Source: Paenibacillus lupini (GTDB lineage: Bacteria; Bacillota; Bacilli; Paenibacillales; Paenibacillaceae). Taken from it: DNA of 64,000 bases. Each line of letters begins with the position of its first letter. Within the stretch, counting starts at the first letter, position 1. Shown piece by piece: positions 7,862-17,592 of the stretch. A program made the position numbers and the translations under genes. The stretch lies in contig NZ_JAASRW010000004.1 of the NCBI RefSeq assembly GCF_011761355.1, positions 361,866 to 425,865 of the forward strand, read 5' to 3'. Under the pieces are notes generated by a model, which searched no databases, was not told the origin of the DNA, and saw only the letters and a list, made by a program, of their open reading frames with translations.

Positions 7862-8395
7862 ATGAGTGAATTGTTTAGGCAAGCTGGTGTAGAGGATGCA
7901 GAGCGTCTGCGTGAAGTAACCTATGAAGCCTATTCGCTCATTCGGGAGCTGGAGCTGAAATGGCCTGCTGCCAATGCCGATCTGGATCAAATACGAGACA
8001 ACATTATACAAAATGAGTGTTATGTGCTGGAAGCGGACGGAACGATCGTTGCAACCATTACTTTATCGAAGACAGATGAAGTAAAGGCGATTACGGATTT
8101 GCCTTTTATCAAATGGTTTGCCGTTCATCCTAGCGAGCAAGGCAAAGGGTACGGAGATAAGCTGCTCACTTGGGTCGAGAATACGATTATCCGCGATAAA
8201 GAAGGCGCACCTGGAGTGACACTTGGTACGGCCGAGAAACATCCTTGGCTGCTTCCGATGTACCAGCGCAGGGGTTATGAAAGCATCAAATCCTTTGATG
8301 CTGGCAATGGTGACGGGCCCATGCATCTGCTTCGCAAGATTGTAGACCCGCTGAAATTCGAGCAAACAAGCGGAGAGCAAGCCGCAGCCAATTAA
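7862..8395 (+). CDS. snaA: GNAT N-acetyltransferase, SnaA/YtmI-like
   Basis: 177 residues from ATG 7862 (GAGGGG eight bases upstream; a GTG three codons earlier is less likely). GNAT motif A is KWFAVHPSEQGKGYGDKLL at about residues 84-102. It is first in an operon ordered like the B. subtilis ytm operon, whose first gene YtmI (SnaA) N-acetylates S-(2-succino)cysteine and related S-substituted cysteines before C-S cleavage. Predicted to act in the cytoplasm on imported substrate. The operon context carries most of the assignment; the exact S-substituent is unknown. Confidence 0.75.
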   Translation: MSELFRQAGVEDAERLREVTYEAYSLIRELELKWPAANADLDQIRDNIIQNECYVLEADGTIVATITLSKTDEVKAITDLPFIKWFAVHPSEQGKGYGDKLLTWVENTIIRDKEGAPGVTLGTAEKHPWLLPMYQRRGYESIKSFDAGNGDGPMHLLRKIVDPLKFEQTSGEQAAAN

Positions 8396-8456
8396 TGCCC
8401 GGCAATACCGGGGAAAGACCTAACAATAAACGAAGAATAGACGGGGGTATATCCAT

Positions 8457-9329
8457 ATGAAGAAAAAAGCACTAGTCGTTACAGCAGCATTATCGTTAGT
8501 TCTGGTGGCTGCTGGATGCGGCTCCAATAATAAATCGAATAACAGCAGCGAGGAAAAAAACACAAATAAAGCGGCTGCTAATGTAACGGCATCAAGCAAT
8601 ACTGGCGGTAAAGTAACGAAAATCGTCGTTGGCACAGGTACAGCGTTCCCGAAAGTATGCTTTATTGATGAAAATGGGAAGCTGACTGGTTTTGACGTTG
8701 AGCTCATTAAAGAGATCGACAACCGTCTGCCGCAATACGAATTCGATTTGCAGACGATGGATTTCGCGAACCTGCTTCTGAGCTTGGACACGAACAAGAT
8801 TGATCTCGTCGCTCATGAGATGGAGAAAAATCCGGAGCGTGAAGAGAAGTATCTGTTCAACACAGAGCCGTACGCTCACTGGAGAAATAAAATTGTTGTT
8901 CCACAAGATAATGATACCATCCATTCGCTTGACGACTTGGCAGGTAAAAAAGTGCTGGTTGGTGCGACAAGCGCACAAGCGCAAATTCTTGAGAATTATA
9001 ACAAAGATCATGACAAGAAGATCAATATCGTGTACCAGAACGGTGCAGCCAACGATACGGTCAGCCAACTTACAACAGGCCGCGTAGATGCTACATTAGC
9101 CGCAGACTTTACGCTGTCGCTGGTTGACCCGCAAACCAAGCTGAAGACAACAGGTGATGACCTGTCGGATGCAGATATCCTGTTCATGTTCCGCAAGAAC
9201 GACCCGGCATCTCAAGAGCTGTCTGATGCAGTTGACGTTGCTTTGAAGGAGCTTAAAGCAGACGGTACCCTTGGCAAATTGAGCACGGAATGGCTGGGCG
9301 GCGACTTTACCGCAGACAGCACGAAATAG
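8457..9329 (+). CDS. Amino-acid ABC transporter substrate-binding lipoprotein (TcyJ/TcyK-like)
   Basis: 290 residues with a lipoprotein signal (LVAAG-C, lipidated Cys21) and a low-complexity linker to about residue 50. The rest is a family 3 solute-binding protein (VGTGTAFPKVCFIDENGKLT, GFDVELIKEID, then DDLAGKKVLVG). In B. subtilis TcyJ and TcyK bind cystine and S-substituted sulfur amino acids for the TcyLMN importer; here only one binding protein is present. It is anchored outside the membrane and feeds the two permeases that follow. The gap before it contains a weak CCGG hairpin that could adjust expression between acetyltransferase and transporter. Confidence 0.85.
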   Translation: MKKKALVVTAALSLVLVAAGCGSNNKSNNSSEEKNTNKAAANVTASSNTGGKVTKIVVGTGTAFPKVCFIDENGKLTGFDVELIKEIDNRLPQYEFDLQTMDFANLLLSLDTNKIDLVAHEMEKNPEREEKYLFNTEPYAHWRNKIVVPQDNDTIHSLDDLAGKKVLVGATSAQAQILENYNKDHDKKINIVYQNGAANDTVSQLTTGRVDATLAADFTLSLVDPQTKLKTTGDDLSDADILFMFRKNDPASQELSDAVDVALKELKADGTLGKLSTEWLGGDFTADSTK

Positions 9330-9368
9330 CATTGTGATTTGAACAGTAATGAGAGGTGAGACGGCAAG

Positions 9369-10169
9369 ATGGAATATGGCTTCGATATTAACTATGTAAT
9401 TGATTTTATTCCCAAACTGCTGAGTACGTTGAATATTACGCTGTTGATCGTGGCAGGGGCTATCGGACTGGGACTGCTTGTTGGTTTTCTGGTGGCTCTG
9501 CCTCGCCTCTATCACGTACCGGTGCTTAAGAATGTATCGATGGTGTACGTATCCTTCTTCCGGGGCACGCCGATTCTCATTCAGCTGTTCCTGTTCTATT
9601 ATGGTCTACCAGAAATTTTGAAGCTGATCAGTATTGATATTTCGAAACTGTCCGTTATTTATTTTGTCATTCTGACGTTTGGACTCAATGTAGGTGCCTT
9701 TGTATCGGAGACCATCCGGGCAGCTGTACTTGCTGTTAACAAGGGGCAAGTGGAAGCCGCATATTCCATCGGTATGACTGGATATCAGGCGTTTACCCGG
9801 ATTGTACTGCCGCAGGCAATAGGGATTGCCGTTCCTGTATTCGGTAATCTGGTTATCGCTATGCTGAAGGATACATCGCTGGCCTTTACGCTTGGCGTGA
9901 TGGAGATGACGGGCAAAGCACAAACGCTTGGCTCGCTTTCTCAGCATTTTATCGAAACGTACATTGCACTGGCCCTTATCTATCTCGTTATGAGTATTAC
10001 ACTGGAGCGTCTCATGCTTATTGCAGAACGCAGATTGTCACGCCATTTGCGCCGTGATTCCGGCGAGAAGAACCGATTCTTTGCCCGAAAGCGCAAACGT
10101 GTTACGTTAGGTCGTTTAACCCGTGAACTCAAGCTGGACAACAAGGAGGTGCCTCGTTATGAAGCTTGA
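9369..10169 (+). CDS. tcyL: Amino-acid ABC transporter permease (TcyL-like)
   Basis: 266 residues, HisM/GlnP type, with about five membrane spans. The polar amino-acid permease motif is visible (YVSFFRGTPILIQLFLFYYG) and the coupling EAA loop is VEAAYSIGMTGYQAFTRIVL. The C-terminal tail is basic (RHLRRDSGEKNRFFARKRKR). It partners with the overlapping next permease, and both would sit on the ATPase at 10866 to import cystine-like or S-alkyl-cysteine substrates. Confidence 0.85.
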   Translation: MEYGFDINYVIDFIPKLLSTLNITLLIVAGAIGLGLLVGFLVALPRLYHVPVLKNVSMVYVSFFRGTPILIQLFLFYYGLPEILKLISIDISKLSVIYFVILTFGLNVGAFVSETIRAAVLAVNKGQVEAAYSIGMTGYQAFTRIVLPQAIGIAVPVFGNLVIAMLKDTSLAFTLGVMEMTGKAQTLGSLSQHFIETYIALALIYLVMSITLERLMLIAERRLSRHLRRDSGEKNRFFARKRKRVTLGRLTRELKLDNKEVPRYEA

Positions 10170-10869
10170 TCCATCCTTTATTTGGACCGCTTTCCTGCAG
10201 TTATGGTCTGCGGTTCCGACTACACTGCTGATTACTCTAGTGTCTGTACTTGTCGGGTTCGTCATTGGTACCATAACAGCACTCTCCCGAATCTACCGGA
10301 TTCCAGTGTTGTCTCAGCTGTCGAGCGCTTATGTAACCTTCATCCGAGGAACACCGATGCTGACGCATCTGCTGCTTATCTATTTTGGTCTTCCGATGGT
10401 TGTGGACGGTCTCTCTGATCAATTTGGCCTTGGATGGAATTCCGCCAAAATTCCGATGATCGGTTTTGCATACATCTCATTTTCCATTACGGCAGGCGCT
10501 TATCTGTCAGAAGTTATACGTGCTGGTCTGCTTTCCGTTGAACGCGGCCAGATGGAAGCGGCTTGGTCTATTGGGATGACAACACCACAGGCACTGCGGC
10601 GAATAGTATTCCCGCAAGCACTTGCTGCCAGCCTTCCGAATCTGTCCAACTCGGTTATTGGTATGCTGCACGCATCAACTCTTGCTTTCACCGTTTCGGT
10701 CGTTGATTTGAATGCGAAAGCGCAAATCGTGGCTTCAACGAATTGGAAGTTCTTCGAGGCTTATATAGCAGCGGCACTCATTTTCTGGGGACTGACAATC
10801 TGTATTGAACGAATGACCGGCTTCATCGAGCGAAGAATCAACGTGTACAGCAAGGGAGGAGTAGCATGA
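10159..10869 (+). CDS. tcyM: Amino-acid ABC transporter permease (TcyM-like)
   Basis: 236 residues from ATG 10159, chosen because AAGGAGGT ends eight bases before it; an earlier in-frame start at 10123 would lie deep inside tcyL. It overlaps tcyL by 11 bases and the ATPase gene by four. [17 protein letters not shown] and the EAA loop [20 protein letters not shown] mark it as the second polar amino-acid permease of a heterodimeric channel. Confidence 0.85.
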   Translation: MKLDPSFIWTAFLQLWSAVPTTLLITLVSVLVGFVIGTITALSRIYRIPVLSQLSSAYVTFIRGTPMLTHLLLIYFGLPMVVDGLSDQFGLGWNSAKIPMIGFAYISFSITAGAYLSEVIRAGLLSVERGQMEAAWSIGMTTPQALRRIVFPQALAASLPNLSNSVIGMLHASTLAFTVSVVDLNAKAQIVASTNWKFFEAYIAAALIFWGLTICIERMTGFIERRINVYSKGGVA

Positions 10870-11618
10870 TTAAGCTAACTGGTATTCGTAAATCTTTTGG
10901 ACGCAATGAGGTGCTCCAAGGTATTGATCTTACAGTCAATAAGGGCGAGGTTGTTGCGATCCTGGGGCCAAGCGGCTCCGGCAAAACAACACTGCTGCGC
11001 TGCATCAATTATTTGGAGAAGCCAAGCGAAGGTGAAATTGAGATCGGCGAGTTTACGCTGGACTGCAAGCATGCCGGCAAGAAAGATATATACGCCCTTC
11101 GTCAGCGTTCTGCTATGGTCTTCCAACAATACAATCTGTTCAGCCATAAAACGGCACTTGAGAACGTAATTGAAGGGCTGATTGTGGTTAAGAAAATAGG
11201 CAAGGAAGAAGCACGTAAACGTGGCATTGAACTGCTCGAGAAGGTAGGTCTCGGTGCCAAGCTGGACGCTTATCCGAGCCAACTGTCGGGTGGACAGCAG
11301 CAGCGTGTTGGTATTGCAAGAGCGCTTGCGCTTGAGCCTGAGGTTCTGTTGTTCGATGAGCCTACTTCAGCACTTGACCCTGAGTTGGTTGGCGAAGTGC
11401 TGGCTGTTATCCGCAGGATTGCCAAGGAAGGCATTACGATGATTATCGTCACACACGAAATGAGCTTTGCTCAAGATGTTGCGAATCACGTTGTCTTTAT
11501 GGACGGCGGCGTTGTGGTTGAAGAGGGTAATCCGACCGAACTGTTCGGTAATCCGAAGGAAGAACGGACCAAACAGTTTCTCAAACGATATTCGCCAGAA
11601 TTCAGTTATTCGATCTAG
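10866..11618 (+). CDS. tcyN: Amino-acid ABC transporter ATP-binding protein (TcyN-like)
   Basis: 250 residues. Walker [10 protein letters not shown] at about 33-41, Q-loop VFQQYNLF, signature LSGGQQQR, Walker [15 protein letters not shown] and the switch histidine in VTHEMSF are all intact. It overlaps tcyM by ATGA, so translation is probably coupled. It drives the TcyLM channel. Confidence 0.9.
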   Translation: MIKLTGIRKSFGRNEVLQGIDLTVNKGEVVAILGPSGSGKTTLLRCINYLEKPSEGEIEIGEFTLDCKHAGKKDIYALRQRSAMVFQQYNLFSHKTALENVIEGLIVVKKIGKEEARKRGIELLEKVGLGAKLDAYPSQLSGGQQQRVGIARALALEPEVLLFDEPTSALDPELVGEVLAVIRRIAKEGITMIIVTHEMSFAQDVANHVVFMDGGVVVEEGNPTELFGNPKEERTKQFLKRYSPEFSYSI

Positions 11619-11674
11619 CGCAAGACTCTCACGAACAGCTTAATCCAAGTCATTCTTTTTAGGAGGCATATCTC

Positions 11675-12685
11675 ATGTCCATTACAATAAGCATTTTGGA
11701 TCAAAGTCCAGTTTATCCAGGGGAGAGCACAGCGGAAGCATTCGCCCATACGGTAGCACTGGCGCAAAAAGCAGAAGCCCTTGGGTTCCACCGCTTCTGG
11801 GTATCGGAGCATCATGATTCCGAGTATGTAGCCGGGTCTTCACCGGAGGTACTCATCTCCTATTTGCTCGCTCGTACGAATAAGATCCGCATCGGCTCCG
11901 GCGGCATTATGCTGCAGCATTACAGCCCTTATAAAGTAGCGGAAAACTTTCATGTTCTCTCTTCCCTTGAACCGGGTCGGGTTGATCTTGGCGTTGGCCG
12001 TGCTCCTGGCGGATTGCCGCGCAGCACACAAGCGCTTCAGCGGGACATTGCAAATCCGAGGTCGCTTACGGATAAAATCATCGAACTTCGCGGATATGTA
12101 GAGGGACGCACCGAAGAGGAAGGGCCGCTTGCGGGATTAAAAGCAAGTCCTGTTCCAGCTGTTGCACCAGAGCTGTATGTGCTGGGGGCATCTGCTGATA
12201 GTGCAGAGCTGGCTGCAAGTCTAGGCTTGCCTTATGTGTTCTCCTTGTTTATCGGTGGAGACGAGCAGGCGGCGATAGATTCGGTCATTAAATACAAGAA
12301 TGAGTTCAACTACGAACTTGGTACATCTCCTCAAGCGATTCTAGCCTTATCTGCTATTGTAGCGGATACGGATGAAGAAGCGATTAGCTTGATACCACCA
12401 CAAAAGCTGGTGAAGGTGCATCTGGCGAGCGGCCGTAAGGTTACTCTTGGTACGATCGAGCAAGCAGAAGCTTACGGTCAGCAGTCCGGCGAGTCTTATA
12501 CGATTGAAGAGAAGGAACCTCTTATTACGGCAGGCACTAAGGAATTGGTACGCAGCAAGCTGCTTGCTCTGCAGGAGGCAACAGGCGTAGATGAGTTTAT
12601 TGTGACTACGAATATTGCACCGTTTGAGAAACGGATTCGCTCTTATGAGCTGCTGAGCGAGGCATTCGCAGAAGTAACGGCTTAG
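11675..12685 (+). CDS. Luciferase-like flavin monooxygenase (YtmO/CmoO-like)
   Basis: 336 residues, one TIM-barrel LLM domain starting SITISILDQSPVYPGES with RFWVSEHHDSEYVAGSSPEV near residues 46-65. The B. subtilis operon has YtmO at the equivalent place after the transporter ATPase. Proteins of this class need reduced FMN from a separate reductase; none is encoded in the operon. Expected to take part in oxidative removal of the S-substituent from N-acetylated cysteines, though which of the several monooxygenases here does which step is not known. AGGAGG lies before the ATG. Confidence 0.8.
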   Translation: MSITISILDQSPVYPGESTAEAFAHTVALAQKAEALGFHRFWVSEHHDSEYVAGSSPEVLISYLLARTNKIRIGSGGIMLQHYSPYKVAENFHVLSSLEPGRVDLGVGRAPGGLPRSTQALQRDIANPRSLTDKIIELRGYVEGRTEEEGPLAGLKASPVPAVAPELYVLGASADSAELAASLGLPYVFSLFIGGDEQAAIDSVIKYKNEFNYELGTSPQAILALSAIVADTDEEAISLIPPQKLVKVHLASGRKVTLGTIEQAEAYGQQSGESYTIEEKEPLITAGTKELVRSKLLALQEATGVDEFIVTTNIAPFEKRIRSYELLSEAFAEVTA

Positions 12686-12696
12686 GAGGGGAACCA

Positions 12697-13884
12697 ATGA
12701 GTAACGAAACGAGAGTTCGCAGCGCTGCTGCACTGGCGGGCCGACTTACAGATATACGAAGGGAGCTTCATCAGAACCCGGAGTTGTCTCATGAGGAATT
12801 CGAGACGACCATTCGGATTCGCAGGTGGCTTAAAGAAGCCGGAATTAGAATTGCCGAGTATCCTCTGCAGACTGGTGTTATTGCAGAGATCGGCGGGCAG
12901 CGGCCTGGTCCGGTTATAGCCCTTCGGGCTGATATCGATGCACTTCCGATTCAGGAGGAGACCGGCCTGCCGTTCGCTTCCACCGTACCGGAGAAGATGC
13001 ATGCCTGTGGTCATGATTTTCATACGGCAGCGATTATCGGAACCGCTTATTTGTTGAAAGAACGTGAAAATGAGCTGCAGGGTACAGTTCGGCTGATCTT
13101 CCAGCCGGCTGAAGAGAAGGCGAAAGGTGCGCGGCAAGTGATTGCCAGCGGTGCTCTGGAAGGTGTCCGGGCTATATTTGGTCTGCATAATAAGCCGGAT
13201 CTGCCGGTTGGCACGATTGGTATTAAAGGCGGGCCACTTATGGCAGCGGCAGACGGTTTTGTAGTTGAAGTAGCGGGTCAAGGATCGCATGCCGCTGTTC
13301 CGGAGGCTGGTAATGATCCGGTTGTAACGGCGTCGCATATCGTCACCGCATTGCAATCGATTGTGAGTCGTAATGTAGGTGCACTTGATAGCGCAGTTAT
13401 TAGTGTCACGAAGCTGAACAGTGGTACCGCGTGGAATGTCATTCCGGAAAAGGCTGTATTGGAAGGGACAATTCGCACCTTTGACGCTGATGTCCGCCGC
13501 CGGGTGCGTGAACGTTTCGATCAGGTTGTCGAGGGAGTTGCAATTGCCTTTGGCACTACAGCAAAAGTTCGCTGGATCGAAGGTCCACCCCCTGTCAGCA
13601 ATGATGAGGGATTGGCCGAGCTGGCATGGCGGGAAGCAGAGCATCTGGAATTGCTTCCGATTGCTCCCGTACCATCGCTGGCAGGAGAAGACTTCGCCGC
13701 GTACCAGCAGCTGGTGCCGGGTCTGTTTGTTTTTGTAGGGACGGATGGCCCAAGAGAGTGGCATCATCCAGCATTTGATTTGGACGAACGTGCATTGCCG
13801 ATTGCTGCTGATTTCTTTGCGGGAACGGCACTGCGTGCACTTACGGAACTCGCTTCTGAAGCAGGCGAGGGGACGGAAGCTTAA
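12697..13884 (+). CDS. M20 peptidase-family amidohydrolase (N-acyl amino acid deacylase, SndA/HipO-like)
   Basis: 395 residues. Di-metal ligands are visible: MHACGHDFHT (about 104-113), QPAEEK (about 137), HNKPD (about 167) and the last histidine in EWHHPAFDLDE (about 356). M20D proteins in the B. subtilis ytm and yxe operons remove the acetyl group from N-acetylcysteine or its derivatives, the last step giving free cysteine. It starts 11 bases after the monooxygenase stop with AGGAGGGG. A second M20 gene lies at 15777. Confidence 0.85.
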   Translation: MSNETRVRSAAALAGRLTDIRRELHQNPELSHEEFETTIRIRRWLKEAGIRIAEYPLQTGVIAEIGGQRPGPVIALRADIDALPIQEETGLPFASTVPEKMHACGHDFHTAAIIGTAYLLKERENELQGTVRLIFQPAEEKAKGARQVIASGALEGVRAIFGLHNKPDLPVGTIGIKGGPLMAAADGFVVEVAGQGSHAAVPEAGNDPVVTASHIVTALQSIVSRNVGALDSAVISVTKLNSGTAWNVIPEKAVLEGTIRTFDADVRRRVRERFDQVVEGVAIAFGTTAKVRWIEGPPPVSNDEGLAELAWREAEHLELLPIAPVPSLAGEDFAAYQQLVPGLFVFVGTDGPREWHHPAFDLDERALPIAADFFAGTALRALTELASEAGEGTEA

Positions 13885-13957
13885 GCCTAATTTCACTTTC
13901 ACGCTTTAAGAAGGCGGCGTCAACACCAGCCAACTCATAACAATCGGAGGGATTCCA

Positions 13958-14452
13958 ATGAGTGCAATCGATATTCAAGCCTATTTGGATACACATCTAG
14001 TACTGACTCAGGCTATCGCAGGGTTAGACGAAGAGCAGTTGAAATGGAAAGAAACCGAAGCCAAATGGAGTGTAACGGAAGTTCTCTCTCATCTGGCCGA
14101 TCACAATATTGTAGTATCATTCCGTATTCGCGACATTCTAGCCGATACGAAGGCGCAGCTTCCTGCTTTTAATCAAGACCTTTGGGTATCCGGTCAACAT
14201 TCCAATGACGGTAATGCAGCTGATATTTTGAACGTATTCTGGGCGTTGCTGCAATATAACGGTCTGCTGTTTGGCCGATTAAGCGAGCAGGATCTAGATA
14301 AGACGGGTATCAACTTCAAAGGCGAAACGGTCCGCGTACGTGATATTATTCAAGGCTTCACGAAGCATGTACACCACCATCTGGGACAGATTGACCGAAT
14401 CAAAGCAGCTTACCAGGCTCAAAGCTCGGTAGCACAAGGGGGAAATGTGTAA
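13958..14452 (+). CDS. DinB/YfiT-superfamily protein, putative metal-dependent thiol transferase
   Basis: 164 residues, all helical, with the metal histidines expected of the DinB fold: H45 and H49 (LSHLADHN) and H137-H141 (HVHHHLGQ). Members include bacillithiol- and mycothiol-dependent transferases and isomerases. The B. subtilis operon I compare with has no such gene that I recall. Its position between deacylase and monooxygenase, with its stop overlapping the next ATG (TAATG), argues for a role in the same pathway, for example thiol conjugation or de-conjugation. That role is inferred. Confidence 0.75.
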   Translation: MSAIDIQAYLDTHLVLTQAIAGLDEEQLKWKETEAKWSVTEVLSHLADHNIVVSFRIRDILADTKAQLPAFNQDLWVSGQHSNDGNAADILNVFWALLQYNGLLFGRLSEQDLDKTGINFKGETVRVRDIIQGFTKHVHHHLGQIDRIKAAYQAQSSVAQGGNV

Positions 14453-15780
14453 TGGCGACTCGTAAACAATTAAAGCTTGGCGCGATGCTTCATGGTGTCG
14501 GCAGCAGTACTTCGTTATGGAGACATCCGGAGATTCCATCCGATGCAAGCGTGAACTTTGAGCTGTACAAATCATGGGTAGAGAAAGCGGAAACGGGTAA
14601 GTTTGATCTGGCTTTTATCGCTGACGGTCTTTATATTAATGAAAAATCGATCCCGCATTTCCTTAACCGCTTTGAGCCTATCACGATATTGAGTGCACTG
14701 GCAGCAGTCAGCAAGCATATTGGTCTCGTTGGCACATTGTCGACCTCCTACAGTGAGCCATTTACAGTTGCACGCCAGTTCGGTTCGCTTGATGTGATCA
14801 GCGGCGGCCGTGCAGGCTGGAATATCGTCACTTCCCCGCTTGAAGGCTCCGCGCTTAACTATGGCAAGAAAGAGCATCCCGACCACGATAAACGGTACCG
14901 GATCGCGACGGAATATTTGGAAGTTACACGCGGCTTGTGGGATTCCTGGGAGGATGACGCATTCGTTCGTGACAAAGAATCGGGCGTATTCTTTGATCCA
15001 GCCAAGCTGCATGCCTTAAATCATGAAGGCGAGTTCTTCTCGGTGAAGGGTCCTCTTAATATCGCTCGCTCGAAGCAAGGGCAGCCGGTTGTTTTCCAAG
15101 CAGGGTCTTCCGAAGTTGGCAAAGATTATGCAGCGAAGCATGCGGATGCGATCTTTACGGGTCATGAATCCGTTGAAGAGGCTGTTTCGTTCTACCAGGA
15201 CGTGAAGCATCGTGCAGTCGGATTCGGACGAAATCCGGACAATGTCCTCGTCTTCCCGGGTATCGGTCCAATTATCGGCAGCACGGAGGAAGAAGCTGAA
15301 CGTAAATATCAAGAGGTTAGTGATCTGGTATCAGCGGAAAATGCTCTGCTCTATCTTGGGCGTTTCTTCGAGCATCATGACTTCTCTCAATATGATCTGG
15401 ATGCGCCATTCCCGGATCTGGGAGATCTCGGCCGCAACAGCTTCCAAAGCAGCACGGACAAAATCAAAGCAAATGCCAAGGCACGCGGCCTGACGCTTCG
15501 CCAGGTGGCATTGTCGGTAGCAACTCCTCGTCCTATCTTTATTGGTACGCCAGAACAGGTCGCAGACCGGGTTCAAGAATGGTTCGAAGCAGGTGCTGCT
15601 GACGGATTTATGGTCGGATCTTCGGTACCGCATGGACTTGAAGATTTCATTGAGCATGTTGTGCCAATCTTGCAGGAGCGCGGGTTGTTCCGCACCGAGT
15701 ACGAAGGCGATACGCTACGCGGTAATCTGGGTCTGCCGATTCCGGCTAACCGTTACACGAAAGAAGCTGAGCACGTTTGA
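14452..15780 (+). CDS. NtaA/SnaA/DszA-family flavin monooxygenase (YtnJ/CmoJ or YxeK-like), copy 1
   Basis: 442 residues. The family signatures [43 protein letters not shown] and [13 protein letters not shown] are all present. In B. subtilis YtnJ (CmoJ) and YxeK belong to this family and cleave the C-S bond of N-acetyl S-substituted cysteines using FMNH2 and O2. It is translationally coupled to the DinB gene upstream and the deacylase downstream. A close paralogue stands at 17593; by eye they agree at well over half of positions, so they arose by duplication and may differ in substrate. Confidence 0.85.
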   Translation: MATRKQLKLGAMLHGVGSSTSLWRHPEIPSDASVNFELYKSWVEKAETGKFDLAFIADGLYINEKSIPHFLNRFEPITILSALAAVSKHIGLVGTLSTSYSEPFTVARQFGSLDVISGGRAGWNIVTSPLEGSALNYGKKEHPDHDKRYRIATEYLEVTRGLWDSWEDDAFVRDKESGVFFDPAKLHALNHEGEFFSVKGPLNIARSKQGQPVVFQAGSSEVGKDYAAKHADAIFTGHESVEEAVSFYQDVKHRAVGFGRNPDNVLVFPGIGPIIGSTEEEAERKYQEVSDLVSAENALLYLGRFFEHHDFSQYDLDAPFPDLGDLGRNSFQSSTDKIKANAKARGLTLRQVALSVATPRPIFIGTPEQVADRVQEWFEAGAADGFMVGSSVPHGLEDFIEHVVPILQERGLFRTEYEGDTLRGNLGLPIPANRYTKEAEHV

Positions 15781-17000
15781 TTTTAAACAGGGAAGCAGTA
15801 AATGCGATGCTTGATTTTGCGGGGACTCTGCAGGAAGAGCTTGTAGCTATTCGGCGTGATCTGCATCAGCATCCCGAACTGTTGTACAGTACGGACCGCA
15901 CGGCAAGTATCGTAGCGCAGCTTCTAAAGGAATGGGGGATCGACGTCACTACTGGCGTCGGCCCCCATTTTGGCAAAGGCGTAGTTGGCGTGCTGCGCGG
16001 CAGACTGGAAGGCGGCCGGACGATTTTGCTGCGGGCGGACATGGACGCTCTGCCGATCACGGAGCAGAATGATGTCGACTATCGATCCCATATCGATGGG
16101 ATTATGCATGCCTGCGGCCATGATGCACATACGGCTATGCTGCTTGGAGCGGCAAAGACGCTTGCAGCTTATCGGGAGAGCTTTGCTGGTGAGGTCCGGT
16201 TTGTCTTCCAACCGGCGGAGGAGGGAGCATTGCCAAGTCCGCTTGACGGAAGACTGCTCTCCGGCGGACGGGATATGATTGATGCGGGTATTCTGGATGG
16301 AGTGGACCGTTGCTATGCGCTGCATGTATGGCCGGAGCTTGCTGCCGGAACAATCGGCATTCATCCGCATTATGCGATGGCAGCTTCTTCTCATTTCCAC
16401 GTGACGTTCCACGGAAAAAACGGGCATCACAGTACGCCTCATCTCGCGGTAGATGCTATTCAGATGACGGCTTCCTACATCGCAGCAGTAAACGGGCTGA
16501 TGGCAAATGGCGTCGATCCGAAGGAGCAGGCTGTGCTTGCGTTTGGAACGGTGCGTGCTGGGACGGTCATTAATGCGATTGCGGAGCAGAGTGTTATAAA
16601 TGGCACCTTCCGTGCCTTCAGCAAATCAACAGTAGCAGCGATAACCGATGGACTCGATCGTCATGCGCGTGCGGCAGCTCTTTCCTATGGCGGTTCCTAT
16701 GAAATTGCGCTTCGTGAGGGTATCGCAGTGGTTAATGACAGTGAAGCTGTAGATGAAGTTGTCCAAGCCGGTACTGCTGTTCTTGGTGAGGAAAACGTGC
16801 TGAAGCAGCACACGCCAAGCCTTGCCGGTGAGGATTTTGGCTGGTATCTTGACCGTGTGCCGGGTGCTTTTATTTTGCTGGGCTGCCGAGATGAGGCAGT
16901 TGGCAACCAGGAGGGGCTGCATCATCCCAGATTTAATCTGGATGAAGCTATACTCGTCCATGGTACTAGACTGCTTGTTCAACTCGCTGCAGGATCATAG
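15777..17000 (+). CDS. M20 amidohydrolase, second copy
   Basis: 407 residues if TTG 15777 (overlapping the previous stop as TTGA) is used; an ATG at 15807 would give 397 residues, and neither has a strong Shine-Dalgarno. Metal ligands [16 protein letters not shown] and HHPRFNLDE are intact. It is clearly a relative of the gene at 12697 but not a recent copy. As last gene of the first sulfur operon it probably deacylates N-acyl cysteine derivatives of a different type. Confidence 0.8.
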   Translation: MILNREAVNAMLDFAGTLQEELVAIRRDLHQHPELLYSTDRTASIVAQLLKEWGIDVTTGVGPHFGKGVVGVLRGRLEGGRTILLRADMDALPITEQNDVDYRSHIDGIMHACGHDAHTAMLLGAAKTLAAYRESFAGEVRFVFQPAEEGALPSPLDGRLLSGGRDMIDAGILDGVDRCYALHVWPELAAGTIGIHPHYAMAASSHFHVTFHGKNGHHSTPHLAVDAIQMTASYIAAVNGLMANGVDPKEQAVLAFGTVRAGTVINAIAEQSVINGTFRAFSKSTVAAITDGLDRHARAAALSYGGSYEIALREGIAVVNDSEAVDEVVQAGTAVLGEENVLKQHTPSLAGEDFGWYLDRVPGAFILLGCRDEAVGNQEGLHHPRFNLDEAILVHGTRLLVQLAAGS

Positions 17001-17112
17001 GTGAAACGGGACTGTTTCAGCTTTTAACTGAATCCGACATGTGGCTGCATTGCACATCTGCCAATCCTCCTAGGCTAAGTCAGTACGGTGCGAAAATGCA
17101 CCGACGCCAGAA

Positions 17113-17292
17113 TGTACTTTATCCAACAGAATGATGCATCCGAGCCAAGCAAACATGGTTACATTGGATTCTATCCAGCAGAATATAGTACAGAGGCGGA
17201 GATAGCTCATAAATGCGTTGAAGTGACTGGATGGAATCCAATATAACCCGAGGTAGTACAATTGCCAGATCGATTACGTTGGATGAAGTCCA
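17113..17292. repeat. Array of four TGGAT/ATCCA palindromes (type B), spacing 52-63-52 bp
   Basis: Same family as at 3873-4060. Centres 17119 (degenerate), 17171 (TGGAT-TCT-ATCCA), 17234 (TGGAT-GGA-ATCCA) and 17286 (TGGAT-GAA-GTCCA). Distances 52, 63 and 52 bp. A small separate hairpin CGGTGC-N6-GCACCG precedes it at 17086-17103. The 592-bp gap between the two sulfur transcription units holds these repeats, a terminator and a possible LysR box, and no gene I can support. Confidence 0.8.
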
Positions 17293-17371
17293 ACGAAAGG
17301 ATGAGAAAGTTATTTTCATGAAGAAGAAACAGTTAAAACAACACTAGCTGCTCCCTACTTTATTCAAAAGC

Positions 17372-17416
17372 GGGACCTCCCATCGTCATTATATGACGTA
17401 TGAGAGGTCCCTTTTT
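17372..17416 (+). terminator. Terminator before the second sulfur block
   Basis: Outer stem GGGACCTC/GAGGTCCC with an inner stem CGTCAT/ATGACG and a T5 tail at 17412-17416. It ends transcription from the first sulfur operon. Confidence 0.8.
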
Positions 17417-17457
17417 ATACCGTAAATCCTTCACCCATAGATGATTACTAATGGTCG

Positions 17458-17472
17458 ATAGAAGAGATTTAT
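17458..17472. promoter_or_regulatory. Degenerate LysR box (copy 3) before the second monooxygenase
   Basis: ATAGAAGAGATTTAT keeps the T-N11-A frame and matches the two perfect copies at 10 of 15 positions, 121 bases before the ATG at 17593. It would put the second block under the same LysR protein. Confidence 0.4.
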
Positions 17473-17592
17473 ACGCTATTGTGCGGCCTGAGGCTGGGTG
17501 ATACAGTATTGCCAAGGTAAAAACCTACTAAACATATTGGTTATTAGATATATTGGAAGTTTAAACAAATTTGGATAAAAGGCGGAGTGTAT

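Noticed and set aside
12682..13902. Long minus-strand frame antisense to the M20 gene
   Set aside because: A shadow of a high-quality coding frame; the translation is rich in Cys, Arg and Ser with no domain, and the plus strand has all metal ligands.
17002..17019. Terminator hairpin TGAAAC-N6-GTTTCA after the second M20 gene
   Set aside because: Stem of only six A/T-rich pairs and no T-run; the strong hairpin at 17372 is the better terminator.
17070..17319. Minus-strand peptides within the TGGAT repeats
   Set aside because: Their sequence is only the repeat translated; no ribosome site and no counterpart at the 3.9-kb copy.
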